This document shows positions 28,547-37,287 of a DNA stretch of 64,000 nucleotides, piece by piece. A program made the translations under genes and the position numbers. Location of the stretch: NCBI RefSeq assembly GCF_016786215.1, contig NZ_JADOBG010000010.1:1-64000 (forward strand), given 5' to 3'. How positions within the stretch are numbered: the stretch's first letter is position 1; every line of letters starts with the position of its first letter. The stretch comes from Legionella bononiensis (GTDB taxonomy: Bacteria; Pseudomonadota; Gammaproteobacteria; Legionellales; Legionellaceae). The notes beneath the pieces were generated by a model, which was given only the letters and a program-made list of their open reading frames with translations, ran no database searches and had not been told where the DNA came from.

Positions 28547-30214
28547 ATGAATGGTTTATCTGCAGATATGTATCATGGTCAAGTTGTTGGAAAAATAGGG
28601 TTCATTAAACGGTGCATGGACAACATCGATCCTGATTCTGTCAACTCTCTACTAAGATCTGAGTATAAGGAAGAGATTGAGTGGAGCACAAAACCATTTG
28701 AAGAGATTTTTGAAGCCAGTAAAGCAGGCAAATGCCCTGATCTGGATACATTAGGGAAAAAAGCATTGGTCTTACAGGAGTTGATGCTCCTGATTGATTC
28801 AGTAAAACCGTTTTCTTTGAATCAGGAACTACTGGAAGCTCATTATGTTGCCTTCAAAAAGGAAAATAACCTATGGAACAGCAAATATCACAAAACGCTA
28901 ACCGTGCTTGATGGCTTGATTAAAGCAAGTGAATTTTCTGCTGTTCCCAAAAAATATTTCTTCAAGGCGATTGTTTCAGCTTTAAAGCATCATATTGCTA
29001 CTCATGGAATTGTTGAAGATCATGCTGAGATAAAAAAATTAATCCAACTCTCAGAAACAATAAAAGACACTATTGACAATAGTTTCGAACAACAATACAC
29101 GATATTTAAAGCATTTGTAGAGTCTTTGGTAGATGACTCTTCATTGATAAATAGTTTAGAAACTGAAGTACGCCAAGGAATAATCCAAACTTTATTGGAA
29201 CATTCACAGAAACTGTTCAGCGCTACTTTAAGAGAACAACTTGCTGCAATTCTTCAAAGTGGAATAATTAACAAAGCATTGTTAGTTACATTCAGCGAAA
29301 CGATTGGCATTGATCATCAATTGCAATCGTTTGCTCAGTTAACCTTAAGAGGACATCGGCTTGATGCTCTTGAAATTGAGGCAATTTACTCTGATGCTGT
29401 CAAAAAGTCGGTTGATAATCCATTAGATTATACAAGGGAAAGAATAAATAGAAGACTATTATGCCGTGTATACCCTAAGCATGAGGAATGTATTCAGAAA
29501 TCCTCATTTAATTCAACATCCCCTTTTTTAGCAATTGACGTAATCCAGGAAATCGCTTCTAAAAGCACAAAAGAACCCGGGAGTGAAGCTGCTATCTGGC
29601 AATTAGTTACACCCCTCAGACTCGCGCATGTAAAATCCCCTGAAATGAGTATGGAGCAACTGGTTGCTTTTATCGATGAGAAATCAAAATCGGTAATCGA
29701 TGCAATTCCTCGAAGAAATGAACAGCTTAAATTATTGGGTTCAACGGTTTATACTTTTAACGAAGTTGAGGATGTTATACGACCTATATTGAATTCAGGC
29801 GAGAATAAAGACAGCAAAATTATTCGTGAATTTCATGAAGCGATTCATGATGCTAAAATGCGATACTTTTATATTCATCCATACAGGGAAGTAAAACAAA
29901 TTGAACACATTACATCCAACGACGTAACTCAATTTTACAATGAATGTTGTGTTGCAGGACAAAAAGCTGCAACCAAGCTTGCTGATAATCGTTCTTTGCT
30001 TACGGTAATTGTTGATGTTTTAAGAAGCCTTGCGAATCTTGCAATTCGCATCCTGACTCTGGGAGCATCACCACAATTCTTCACACCGAAGCCAACTTCG
30101 GTAGACATCATTTCATCAGCGTTAGAAAAAGCCAGAACACATATCATGTTAAACCTGGAGCAGTTGAATAACGACTCTGAAACATCTCGACCGGATAACA
30201 AACTTCAAAATTGA
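28547..30214 (+). CDS. Legionella-type protein of unknown function, putative effector
   Basis: 555 residues, soluble and mostly helical, starting at an ATG with GGAG about 10 nt upstream. No catalytic motif was recognised. Near the C-terminus a segment LANLAIRILTLGASPQFFTPKPT (quoted in part) resembles a tail seen in several Legionella proteins, as I recall it, followed by a hydrophilic end (LNLEQLNNDSETSRPDN). This could be a Dot/Icm secretion signal. The gene sits right after an IS remnant and 24 bp before another unknown gene, so it is probably accessory DNA. Confidence 0.6.
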   Translation: MNGLSADMYHGQVVGKIGFIKRCMDNIDPDSVNSLLRSEYKEEIEWSTKPFEEIFEASKAGKCPDLDTLGKKALVLQELMLLIDSVKPFSLNQELLEAHYVAFKKENNLWNSKYHKTLTVLDGLIKASEFSAVPKKYFFKAIVSALKHHIATHGIVEDHAEIKKLIQLSETIKDTIDNSFEQQYTIFKAFVESLVDDSSLINSLETEVRQGIIQTLLEHSQKLFSATLREQLAAILQSGIINKALLVTFSETIGIDHQLQSFAQLTLRGHRLDALEIEAIYSDAVKKSVDNPLDYTRERINRRLLCRVYPKHEECIQKSSFNSTSPFLAIDVIQEIASKSTKEPGSEAAIWQLVTPLRLAHVKSPEMSMEQLVAFIDEKSKSVIDAIPRRNEQLKLLGSTVYTFNEVEDVIRPILNSGENKDSKIIREFHEAIHDAKMRYFYIHPYREVKQIEHITSNDVTQFYNECCVAGQKAATKLADNRSLLTVIVDVLRSLANLAIRILTLGASPQFFTPKPTSVDIISSALEKARTHIMLNLEQLNNDSETSRPDNKLQN

Positions 30215-30238
30215 TTTTACAAAGGATTTAATATTTGT

Positions 30239-30748
30239 ATGAAACTCATTAACACATCGAATCAAACAAAAATAGGAACATTTAGAGGAGTTAGTACTGG
30301 AGCTTTTAGAAAACGCTTTTTAAAAATATATTCCTTTAATGAATACAGGCATGATAAAGCGTTTCGCTTTTGCATTATTGATTGTCCATATAGGTCTTTC
30401 AACTTCTTTTGGTCGGATTCTGAAGTAAAGCGACTTCTTGAGGTATTAAATTTGAGTATTTCTGGCGAAGCTCATGAGGCCATGGAAAAAGAACTATCTA
30501 GCTCCAGCTCATTCTATACTATACCGCGAATTCGTAGATATGAAGAAAACTATCAACACATAGTAATGAATATTTCTCTCATAAGAAAAGAAACTCAAAT
30601 TAATACAATATCTCTTGAATTTTGTTCTGAATTTTTAAACCCCAATATAATCATTCATCTCTCAGTAGCGGAAACAAAAAAATTAATAAATGATCTGCAA
30701 ATTCACATAAACAAAAACTCACGCCCCTATTGGTACGAAGATTTATAA
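30239..30748 (+). CDS. hypothetical protein, 169 aa
   Basis: Begins 24 bp after the 555-residue gene and may be co-transcribed with it; AAAGGA lies about 13 nt before the ATG, a long spacing. It is soluble, with mixed beta/alpha character: repeated short hydrophobic strands (FRFCIIDCPYRSFNFFW, HIVMNISLI, PNIIIHLSVAETKKLINDL). It has no signal peptide or membrane span. I recognise no family. The strand-rich pattern with two similar halves (each ending in a helix ...KRLLEVLNLSI / KKLINDLQIHI) suggests an internal duplication. Confidence 0.55.
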   Translation: MKLINTSNQTKIGTFRGVSTGAFRKRFLKIYSFNEYRHDKAFRFCIIDCPYRSFNFFWSDSEVKRLLEVLNLSISGEAHEAMEKELSSSSSFYTIPRIRRYEENYQHIVMNISLIRKETQINTISLEFCSEFLNPNIIIHLSVAETKKLINDLQIHINKNSRPYWYEDL

Positions 30749-31089
30749 ATACAGGGTAAATAAATGAATACTAAAAATCAAAATGGCGTAGCCTTGGTGC
30801 AGCGACTAGCGTAACCAAAGTTCTCCTTTAATTTGGAAAGGAATCTTCTGCGATAGTGCATTTTGGATTATTTGAATCTTCCGTTAAGAAAAGGAACTGT
30901 CGGGCGAAGCGACCGACCTACGCTTGCTACATTATTGACTCATTATAATACTTAATCTAGAATCTCCCGCGCTGATATCTCATAGATAGTCTGACTATCA
31001 ACAATTCCAATGGAAAGGAACTAGAGATCTCAAAGTGCAATCCAAATAATCCGAAAGATCGGATTTTAACCAACAATGGAACAATAAAA
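30749..31089. other. intergenic region
   Basis: About 340 bp with no supported gene. It includes short GC-rich inverted motifs (GTCGGGCGAAGCGACCGAC near 30900) resembling the dispersed palindromes elsewhere. It probably contains the promoter of the outer-membrane protein gene. Confidence 0.4.
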
Positions 31090-31680
31090 ATGAATAAAGT
31101 TATTAAATCAAGCCTTCTTCTTATGGCATTATGCACTACCTCTACGGCAATCAACGCAGCAACTCCGGGTGCTTATATCGGTGGTGGCGCAGGATTATCA
31201 CATCTCAATATTGATGCTGGATTAAATCGGGTCGACGACAGTGTCTTCGGCGGACGAGCATTTTTTGGCTACAATTTTAATAATTATTTAGGGATAGAAG
31301 CCAATTATTCGGGCTTCAACAAAACACACCTTTACTTGAATAATAATCCTCTTGTAAATGGTGAATATTCTATTAACGCATTAAGCCTAGTCGGTAAACT
31401 CTATCTTCCTTTAGGAACCGATGGCAGGATTAATTTATACATCCTTGGTGGCGCCGCTCAGTCTTATGGTAAATTTGATGTCACATATCAATCCCTGTCT
31501 GTGTTGAATTTTTCAGATAATGGAGTAGTACCCACTGCAGGGCTTGGGATCAATTATGACATTAACGAGCAATTTACAGGCGGCCTCGAACTGTCCGGCT
31601 TTGGTGAAAAAAATGATCCTTATACTATAGGCATTCCAGCAAGCTCTTTGCTGACTTTGAGCCTTGCTTATAAGTTTTAA
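31090..31680 (+). CDS. outer-membrane beta-barrel protein
   Basis: 196 residues with a cleavable signal peptide (MNKVIKSSLLLMALCTTSTA, cut near NAA). The mature part shows alternating amphipathic strands, GAYIGGGAGLSHLN at the start and a terminal LSLAYKF ending in Phe, the signature recognised by the BAM complex. FFGYNFNNYLGIEANYSGF is typical of small OmpA-like/porin-like eight-stranded barrels (OMP_b-brl). There is no periplasmic OmpA C-domain. Function is not evident; adhesion or a structural role is usual. Confidence 0.82.
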   Translation: MNKVIKSSLLLMALCTTSTAINAATPGAYIGGGAGLSHLNIDAGLNRVDDSVFGGRAFFGYNFNNYLGIEANYSGFNKTHLYLNNNPLVNGEYSINALSLVGKLYLPLGTDGRINLYILGGAAQSYGKFDVTYQSLSVLNFSDNGVVPTAGLGINYDINEQFTGGLELSGFGEKNDPYTIGIPASSLLTLSLAYKF

Positions 31681-32046
31681 CTGATAGAACGATGTTCGTC
31701 CTCCCGAGGTTACGAGGGAGTGTAAGTCAGAAAGTTGTTATATTGGGAAGCAAGCCTGAGAGTAAGCCCAAAGGGCCGTATCCCAGGCTACGCCTACTCA
31801 AATTTAGCTTTGATTGCCATGCTTGCTAATGAAACAATGCAAATGCCACCCTTGTGTGCTCTTTTGATTTCATACAATCCAACGTCTGCGCGTTCAACTA
31901 GTTCTTCAATAGTATTATCACTATGCTATTTATCTTAGTCAGACCCCATATGCCACCATATCTCTTTACTTTGGTCTCTTTAATCGCTTGAAAGAATAAG
32001 AAACTTAGACTAGTCTTAAGCCCGAAAAATTATGTAGATAGTTAAT
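31681..32046. other. intergenic region containing a duplicated gene end
   Basis: The only recognisable content is the 121-bp copy of the diguanylate cyclase 3' end (31807-31927). The remaining bases hold no supported gene and probably include the promoter of the glycosyltransferase gene. Confidence 0.5.
31807..31927 (-). pseudogene. duplicated 3' fragment of the GGDEF gene (direct repeat, left copy)
   Basis: 121 bp matching 33688-33808 with four mismatches. On the minus strand it encodes the last residues of the cyclase (SDNTIEELVERADVGLYEI...). The native stop TAA is TCA here. The upstream part of the gene is absent, so it is a dead fragment flanking the inserted segment. Confidence 0.9.
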
Positions 32047-33561
32047 ATGTATAGTATTGCACGAGTCAACAGACTAAAATTTTTGGATTCTCAAAAAAGT
32101 ATTTCCTATTGCTTCTGGAGTCTCTTCTTTTTACATATCAGCTGTTGGGTAATTTTACCTGCGATTTTTCAACTTAATGTCCCGCTTGATGTATGTGAAG
32201 GATTTGTTTGGGGCAACGAATGGCCTTTAGGCACTTACAAACACCCCCCCCTCTGTGCATGGTTGCTCCAGGCTGTATATTATCTATTTGGAACTTCTCC
32301 CGTTGGATTTTATGGATTGTCCGCATTCGCAAGTGGATTTAGTTTATATGCTATATATCGAACAGGGGCTTTACTTATTAGTCCAACTCATGGACTAATG
32401 GGTGCCGCATTGGCGCAAAATATAGTCTACTTTAATGTTCTATCTACGGAATTTAATCCTAATGTATTACAAATGTTTTGGAGTGCAATCGGAAGTTATG
32501 TATTTGCGCTGGCTTTAATACGATCTCATATAATCTACTGGATCTTGCTTGGGTGCATCATTGCTCTAAGTTTTTACACAAAATACACCACCCTAATACA
32601 AGCGTCTATATTTTTATTATTCCTAGTCTTCAATTCTCGTGCTCGTACTAATTTTAAAAAAACAGGTCCTTATCTGACGGTGTTGTCCTTTATTATACTG
32701 TTCATTCCACATCTTCAGTGGTTAATTCAGCATAATTTTCTCCCTCAATATTATATCAAAGATAGACTTGGAGATGTTTTAACACTCAAAGACAGCCTAT
32801 ATTATTCCCTACGTTTTTTGCTGGTCCAAATTCTTGATTGTCTTTTTTCTTTATTAGGAATTTGCCTTTTATTATATCCTTTTCATTCTATAAGCCTCAC
32901 GAAAACCGATGAAATGTTCAAAAGAACAATTCTTTCCTGGTTGGCTTGGTCTCCCATTGTATTATTAACATTTATAAGTTTTGTTAGCGGTCATAAAATA
33001 AAGGATATGTACGGTATGCCTTTCTTATCATTTATCCCGCTTGTACTCTTGTCTTATTTTGAAGTTAATAAAAATAGGATTCGCAAATTTTTTTCTTTCT
33101 GGATAGTTATGTTTCTGTCTCAGATTACTCTTTACGTGGGTGTCAATTACTATCATGCAAATGCAAAAAATGATAATCCGCGTCGAGTAGATTTTCCAGG
33201 ACTTGAATTGTCAAAATACGTTCACTCATTATGGCATAAAAAAACAAAAACACCTTTAAAATTTATTATTGGTAACACCTGGATTGCTGGAAATGTAGCT
33301 TTCTACAGCAATGAAAAACATCGGCCCAATGTATGGATTAATGGCGAAATACGTATATCAGAATGGATCAATTTATCAGAGGTAAAAAAGAATGGCGCAA
33401 TTCTTATATGGCTGCAAAACGATGGTGAGTATGCAATACCAGCCTATTTAGCTGAAAAGTTTCCCAATGCTCAATTAGGCAATAAATTCAATTTGGCGTG
33501 GGAGAAACATCCAGAAAAAATGAGTACTTTTGGCTATGCCTACCTTCTTCCTACATCTTAG
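32047..33561 (+). CDS. GT39/ArnT-like membrane glycosyltransferase
   Basis: 504-residue polytopic membrane protein of the dolichyl-phosphate-mannose mannosyltransferase (PMT_2/ArnT-like) family, which moves sugars from a lipid carrier to an acceptor outside the inner membrane. The first periplasmic loop has the acidic motif LDVCEGFVWGNEW followed by GTYKHPPLCAWLL, the usual catalytic loop in this family (D/E-rich, then a HPP). About ten to eleven membrane spans follow, then a soluble C-terminal domain (about 385-504). The acceptor may be lipid A, O-antigen or protein; not determinable here. It lies between two 121-bp direct repeats and is probably acquired. Confidence 0.82.
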   Translation: MYSIARVNRLKFLDSQKSISYCFWSLFFLHISCWVILPAIFQLNVPLDVCEGFVWGNEWPLGTYKHPPLCAWLLQAVYYLFGTSPVGFYGLSAFASGFSLYAIYRTGALLISPTHGLMGAALAQNIVYFNVLSTEFNPNVLQMFWSAIGSYVFALALIRSHIIYWILLGCIIALSFYTKYTTLIQASIFLLFLVFNSRARTNFKKTGPYLTVLSFIILFIPHLQWLIQHNFLPQYYIKDRLGDVLTLKDSLYYSLRFLLVQILDCLFSLLGICLLLYPFHSISLTKTDEMFKRTILSWLAWSPIVLLTFISFVSGHKIKDMYGMPFLSFIPLVLLSYFEVNKNRIRKFFSFWIVMFLSQITLYVGVNYYHANAKNDNPRRVDFPGLELSKYVHSLWHKKTKTPLKFIIGNTWIAGNVAFYSNEKHRPNVWINGEIRISEWINLSEVKKNGAILIWLQNDGEYAIPAYLAEKFPNAQLGNKFNLAWEKHPEKMSTFGYAYLLPTS

Positions 33562-33576
33562 ACCATATAAAACTAA

Positions 33577-33685
33577 TATGTGATTATTCGGTAGATGATG
33601 CACAAACCATATTGGAGGAAAATTACCACGGTTATTATGATTCAGAGGTTGATTTTGCCAGGCAGTTATTTGATGACTGTTACTT
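33577..33685 (+). pseudogene. fragment of ArdA-type antirestriction gene
   Basis: In one plus-strand frame the bases after the glycosyltransferase encode VDDAQTILEENYHGYYDSE followed by VDFARQLFDDCYF, which resembles the acidic middle of ArdA DNA-mimic antirestriction proteins. The piece ends abruptly at the direct repeat. ArdA genes travel on plasmids and conjugative elements, so this is probably debris of one. The identification rests on about 32 residues. Confidence 0.5.
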
Positions 33686-33687
33686 TG

Positions 33688-33808
33688 GCTTTGGTTGCCA
33701 TGCTTGCTAATTAAACAATGCAAATGCCGCCCTTGTGTGCTCTTTTGATTTCATACAAGCCAACGTCTGCGCGTTCAACTAGTTCTTCAATAGTATTATC
33801 ACTATGCT
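33688..33808. repeat. direct repeat, right copy (in the intact GGDEF gene)
   Basis: Right member of the 121-bp pair (left copy 31807-31927, 4 mismatches). It overlaps the last 32 codons and the stop of the PAS-GGDEF gene. Confidence 0.9.
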
Positions 33809-34580
33809 TTGAAAGGGTTCCCCCTACACTTATAGAGATCTGTTGTTTAGCTAAAGCTGCTATTAATTCTTCTGCCTTCTTTTGGAGGGATTCTTTATTG
33901 ATGCCTGAAAAAATTATTGCGAACTCATCACCGCCGTATCGAAATACTTTATCCATTTGACGTACTAATTGTTGAGCTGTTTCTGCAACAAATTTTAATA
34001 ATTTATCCCCTGCAATATGACCATAGGTGTCATTGAATGACTTAAAATTATCAATATCAAAAAACAATAACCCAACAGTCTCATTATACAGCTTAAAGTG
34101 TTCGAGCACCTCACTGCCAGACACATAAAAGATCTCTCTATTAAAGACCTGTGTTAAAGGGTCAGTAACTACTTTTTCTGACAATTGCAGGTTTAAATTT
34201 TTAATATGAGTAATATCTCTTTCTATTGCACCCAGATAAGATAGCTTACCCTGGTCATCATAAATATAAATAATAGAAAAATTTATCCAATAGGGACAAC
34301 CATGTTTGTCATAATTTAACAGATCAACATTGATGTCTTTTTTCTTCTTTATGGCATTTTTGATTTGCAATAAGGTTTCTTTACAGGTTTTCTCACCTTG
34401 CAGAATCCGTGGAGTTTTGCCAACAACCTCATTGAGTTTATATTTGGTGACATTCAAAAATGCTTCATTCACCCAAACTATTTCTGGCCCATAAGGCGCA
34501 TCTATGGGATCGGGTCTGGTTATGATAACCATATCATTCGTTTTGTTAATCAGTTTAATTTTTGCTGCCTCAATATCCAT
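33711..34580 (-). CDS. PAS-GGDEF diguanylate cyclase
   Basis: 289 residues from the ATG at 34580 (MDIEAAKIKL), with AAGGA just upstream; longer in-frame starts exist. An N-terminal PAS domain (about 1-115) resembles LOV domains in GKTPRILQGEKT, but the photoactive Cys position is Pro, so it is not a flavin-adduct photosensor. The PAC segment LSYLGAIERDIT follows. The C-terminal domain has an intact RYGGDEF active site and an upstream RQMD inhibitory site at the correct five-residue distance, so it should make c-di-GMP and be product-inhibited. It overlaps the EAL gene by 11 nt. Confidence 0.9.
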   Translation of the reverse strand: MDIEAAKIKLINKTNDMVIITRPDPIDAPYGPEIVWVNEAFLNVTKYKLNEVVGKTPRILQGEKTCKETLLQIKNAIKKKKDINVDLLNYDKHGCPYWINFSIIYIYDDQGKLSYLGAIERDITHIKNLNLQLSEKVVTDPLTQVFNREIFYVSGSEVLEHFKLYNETVGLLFFDIDNFKSFNDTYGHIAGDKLLKFVAETAQQLVRQMDKVFRYGGDEFAIIFSGINKESLQKKAEELIAALAKQQISISVGGTLSKHSDNTIEELVERADVGLYEIKRAHKGGICIV

Positions 34581-35673
34581 CACTATCCTTATGATAACGA
34601 TCGCCATCTTCAAGATATTGAGTTAATTGTTCATAAGGCATAGGGCGCGCAAAAAGGAATCCTTGATAAAAATCAATGTCGTATCTTTTGATAACATCAT
34701 ACTCTTCTTCCGATTCAATACCCTCACAAATAATCTTAATGCCCAGCTTATTGGCCATGACACATATATTTTCCATAATCACTTGCTTAAATTCATTTGT
34801 GTGGATATTTCTAACAAGCTCTAGGTCCAACTTAACATAATCGGGCCTTAGATCGGATAATAGATTTAACGAGCTATAACCTGAACCTAAATCATCTAAT
34901 GCAACACCATATCCTTGTTTTCGATAGAAATCCATGATGCTTAATAAATGCTTTTTATCATTTACTTCATCACTTTCGATAACTTCAAACACGATTTGAG
35001 AGGGATTTAAATTTGTTTTTTTTAAAGCATGATTAGTTGTAGTCAAACAATAAGACGGGTCATAAATTGCAGTAGGATTGAAGTTGATAAATATCTTTTT
35101 TTCAATATTAACTTTGTTCATATTATCTATATGAGTAATTCTTGCCTTTTTATCCAACAAAAACAACATATCACTGATTTTAGCAGCATTAAAAATATCT
35201 GATGGCGAAATTATACTGTTGTTGATGTTTCCCCTTAATAAACATTCGAATCCATAAGGTTCCAGTGTTTCTTTGTGGACAATAGGTTGACAAAAGGTGG
35301 TCAAGGAACCATTTTCAATTAGATCTACCAACCATTGCCCTAAAAGTAACCCGACCAATTTTCTCAGTGTATAGGTGTGGTTTAAGAGTATCCCTACCCC
35401 AGCATTCGCATGAACAGCAGGTATTAACAATGCCTTGGAGTCTTCTAGCTCAATTTGTGAAAAGCAGGTATCAATGATTTTACCCAGTTGATAGGATTCT
35501 TTGGCAGAAAAAGATAAAGAAATAACATTATCATCCGTATGGATATCGTAATTATTATCTGCTAGGTGATTGAGAAGCTTAGTAGAGCTATGACCTCTTG
35601 GTGGGGCAATGAGCAACTTATATTGGCCAGATAGTTGATAGGTACGCACCGAGTCACATTTTTCACATGGCAT
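34570..35673 (-). CDS. EAL-domain c-di-GMP phosphodiesterase
   Basis: 367 residues. The N-terminus carries CEKC, a possible metal-binding pair, and a region resembling a BLUF- or sensor-like domain (about 10-110) that I cannot classify. The EAL domain (about 115-360) has FECLLRG (EAL variant ECL), FNFNPTAI, FEVIESD, the DDLGSGYSS loop, KLD and EGIE; all metal-coordinating positions appear present, so hydrolysis of c-di-GMP is likely. The gene is first in a two-gene operon with the PAS-GGDEF cyclase, so opposing activities are expressed together. Confidence 0.88.
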   Translation of the reverse strand: MPCEKCDSVRTYQLSGQYKLLIAPPRGHSSTKLLNHLADNNYDIHTDDNVISLSFSAKESYQLGKIIDTCFSQIELEDSKALLIPAVHANAGVGILLNHTYTLRKLVGLLLGQWLVDLIENGSLTTFCQPIVHKETLEPYGFECLLRGNINNSIISPSDIFNAAKISDMLFLLDKKARITHIDNMNKVNIEKKIFINFNPTAIYDPSYCLTTTNHALKKTNLNPSQIVFEVIESDEVNDKKHLLSIMDFYRKQGYGVALDDLGSGYSSLNLLSDLRPDYVKLDLELVRNIHTNEFKQVIMENICVMANKLGIKIICEGIESEEEYDVIKRYDIDFYQGFLFARPMPYEQLTQYLEDGDRYHKDSDGY

Positions 35674-36147
35674 TTCAGTTCCTTCGGATAAATATTTTCC
35701 TATTTAATCACTATAGTACTTATTTGCTATATTTGCCTTAAAAGCCTGCAAGGGCGTTGCATCAAAATGAACCTCGTACATTAAATGTCAGGGTCGTTTT
35801 AAGAATATTTTGAGTGTCCATATGCTGTTCCGTTTTCGCATGCAATACCTCTTTATCTGTTATCGATTATTTTAAAGCAGACTGTCTGTGACATTTTGCT
35901 CAAGGCATACTATCCTGATTATTCACCACAATGATTTGTTTCAAACGACAGCTTCCACGCCCGAATGTTAAGTAGATCTCATAATCTTTATATATATCAA
36001 TGAATACATCAATAAATCCTCGAACAATCTACTATACTTAAAAAATCAATACCTATCACGTGCTCCTGTTTGCTAGCTGGATTATATTTGTGATGCCTGG
36101 TATAGGTGATATGGTGTCAGATATGCTGCTTTTTTTGGAGACAAAGT
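35674..36147. other. divergent intergenic region between two c-di-GMP operons
   Basis: About 470 bp with no supported gene. It must contain the promoters of the leftward EAL/GGDEF operon and the rightward binding-protein/GGDEF-EAL operon. No distinctive binding site was recognised. Confidence 0.45.
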
Positions 36148-37287
36148 ATGCCAGCATCTAGAAGGATGGCTGTCCTTTTAATGTGTTCTTTCGCATGTGC
36201 AGTACTTCTATGGATGTGGAGTTACAACTCCAAGCAAACCCCTGTCATAACAATTAAAATTGGTGCATTGTTGCCTGCTTCAAACGGAGATTTGGCTGAA
36301 AATCGCAAAATGATGATACAAGGTATGGAGCTTGCGAAAGAATACATCGATACAAAATACAAAGGAAAAGTAGTTCTCGATTTTGATTATCAGAATGGAT
36401 GCTTTGCTAAAGAATCTATTCCAGCGGTTCAAAAGTTTTCTTATGAAAAAGTTCCAATTATTGCAGCTTCATTTTGCCTGTTTGGACATCTGCCTATTTT
36501 GCCTGTAACTGAAGGGAATAAAATAATTACGTTTAATACAGCAGCCAATCCTGACCAGGCATTAAATCTGCAATATGCATTTTCTACAAATGTTGAGATA
36601 AAGGATGAGGCCAGGAAGCTTTCCGAGTTCGCATGTAACCAGTTGAGAGCCAGACGAGCCGTTACTATGTTCCTTGATACCCCTTTTGGGCATGATTATA
36701 ACAAGTATTTTACTTATGGTTTTAATCATTGCGGCGGAGATGTCGTTGGAAGTTTTCCAAATGCCCCTGATGGCAAGCAATTCAAGTCGATGATTACCCA
36801 AATTAAATCTTTAAAACCTGACATCATTATCACCGCTCACTTTGGTCTACCTCTAGCGATGTTTATTAAAGAAGTGAGACAAGCACACATCAAGGCGCCC
36901 ATTTTAGGAAACTACGAAACTGAGGATCCTACCGTGATAAATTATGCTGGTGATGCGGCTGAAGGAGTAATGTTCTCTTCTTCTGAATTGAATGAAAAAA
37001 CACCGATGATGAAAGATTTTGAAAGACTTTATATTCGAAAATTCGGTGCAGAGCCTAATGTATTAGTTACTAATGTTTATGATGATGTAGTCCTGTCCGT
37101 CGAGAGTTATCTGGCATGTAAAAATGACCGAGATTGTATGGCAAACTATTTGCATCAAGTTAGCAATTATCAAGGTGTAAGTGGAATTATTACCATTAAT
37201 CCAAGTGGAGCCGCTAATAAGCCCACTATATTTAAGATCATAAAAAATCACACATTTATACCCTATCAAAAATCCCAGGTAAGATAA
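36148..37287 (+). CDS. periplasmic amino-acid-binding-like (LivJ-type) protein
   Basis: 379 residues from the ATG at 36148, which has GGAG 8 nt upstream; the frame extends 14 codons further. An N-terminal hydrophobic segment (VLLMCSFACAVLLWMWSY) is a signal peptide or anchor. The body is a type I periplasmic binding protein: IKIGALLPASNGDLAENRKM, GMELAKEYID, FLDTPFGHDY, QIKSLKPDIIITA. No ABC permease or ATPase gene is nearby. Its stop overlaps the ATG of the next gene by one base, so it probably acts as a ligand-sensing subunit for that HAMP-GGDEF-EAL protein (inference). Confidence 0.85.
   Translation: MPASRRMAVLLMCSFACAVLLWMWSYNSKQTPVITIKIGALLPASNGDLAENRKMMIQGMELAKEYIDTKYKGKVVLDFDYQNGCFAKESIPAVQKFSYEKVPIIAASFCLFGHLPILPVTEGNKIITFNTAANPDQALNLQYAFSTNVEIKDEARKLSEFACNQLRARRAVTMFLDTPFGHDYNKYFTYGFNHCGGDVVGSFPNAPDGKQFKSMITQIKSLKPDIIITAHFGLPLAMFIKEVRQAHIKAPILGNYETEDPTVINYAGDAAEGVMFSSSELNEKTPMMKDFERLYIRKFGAEPNVLVTNVYDDVVLSVESYLACKNDRDCMANYLHQVSNYQGVSGIITINPSGAANKPTIFKIIKNHTFIPYQKSQVR

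Noticed and set aside
33498..33710. 70-codon plus-strand frame taken as an intact small gene
   Set aside because: Its first part is out-of-frame glycosyltransferase DNA and only the middle resembles ArdA, so a gene fragment is the better call.
33711..34580. LOV photoreceptor assignment for the PAS domain
   Set aside because: The segment resembles the LOV NCRFLQ region, but the required Cys is Pro, so light sensing through a flavin adduct is not supported.
34398..34643. Plus-strand frame opposite the PAS-GGDEF/EAL junction
   Set aside because: Antisense shadow of two genes with complete catalytic motifs.
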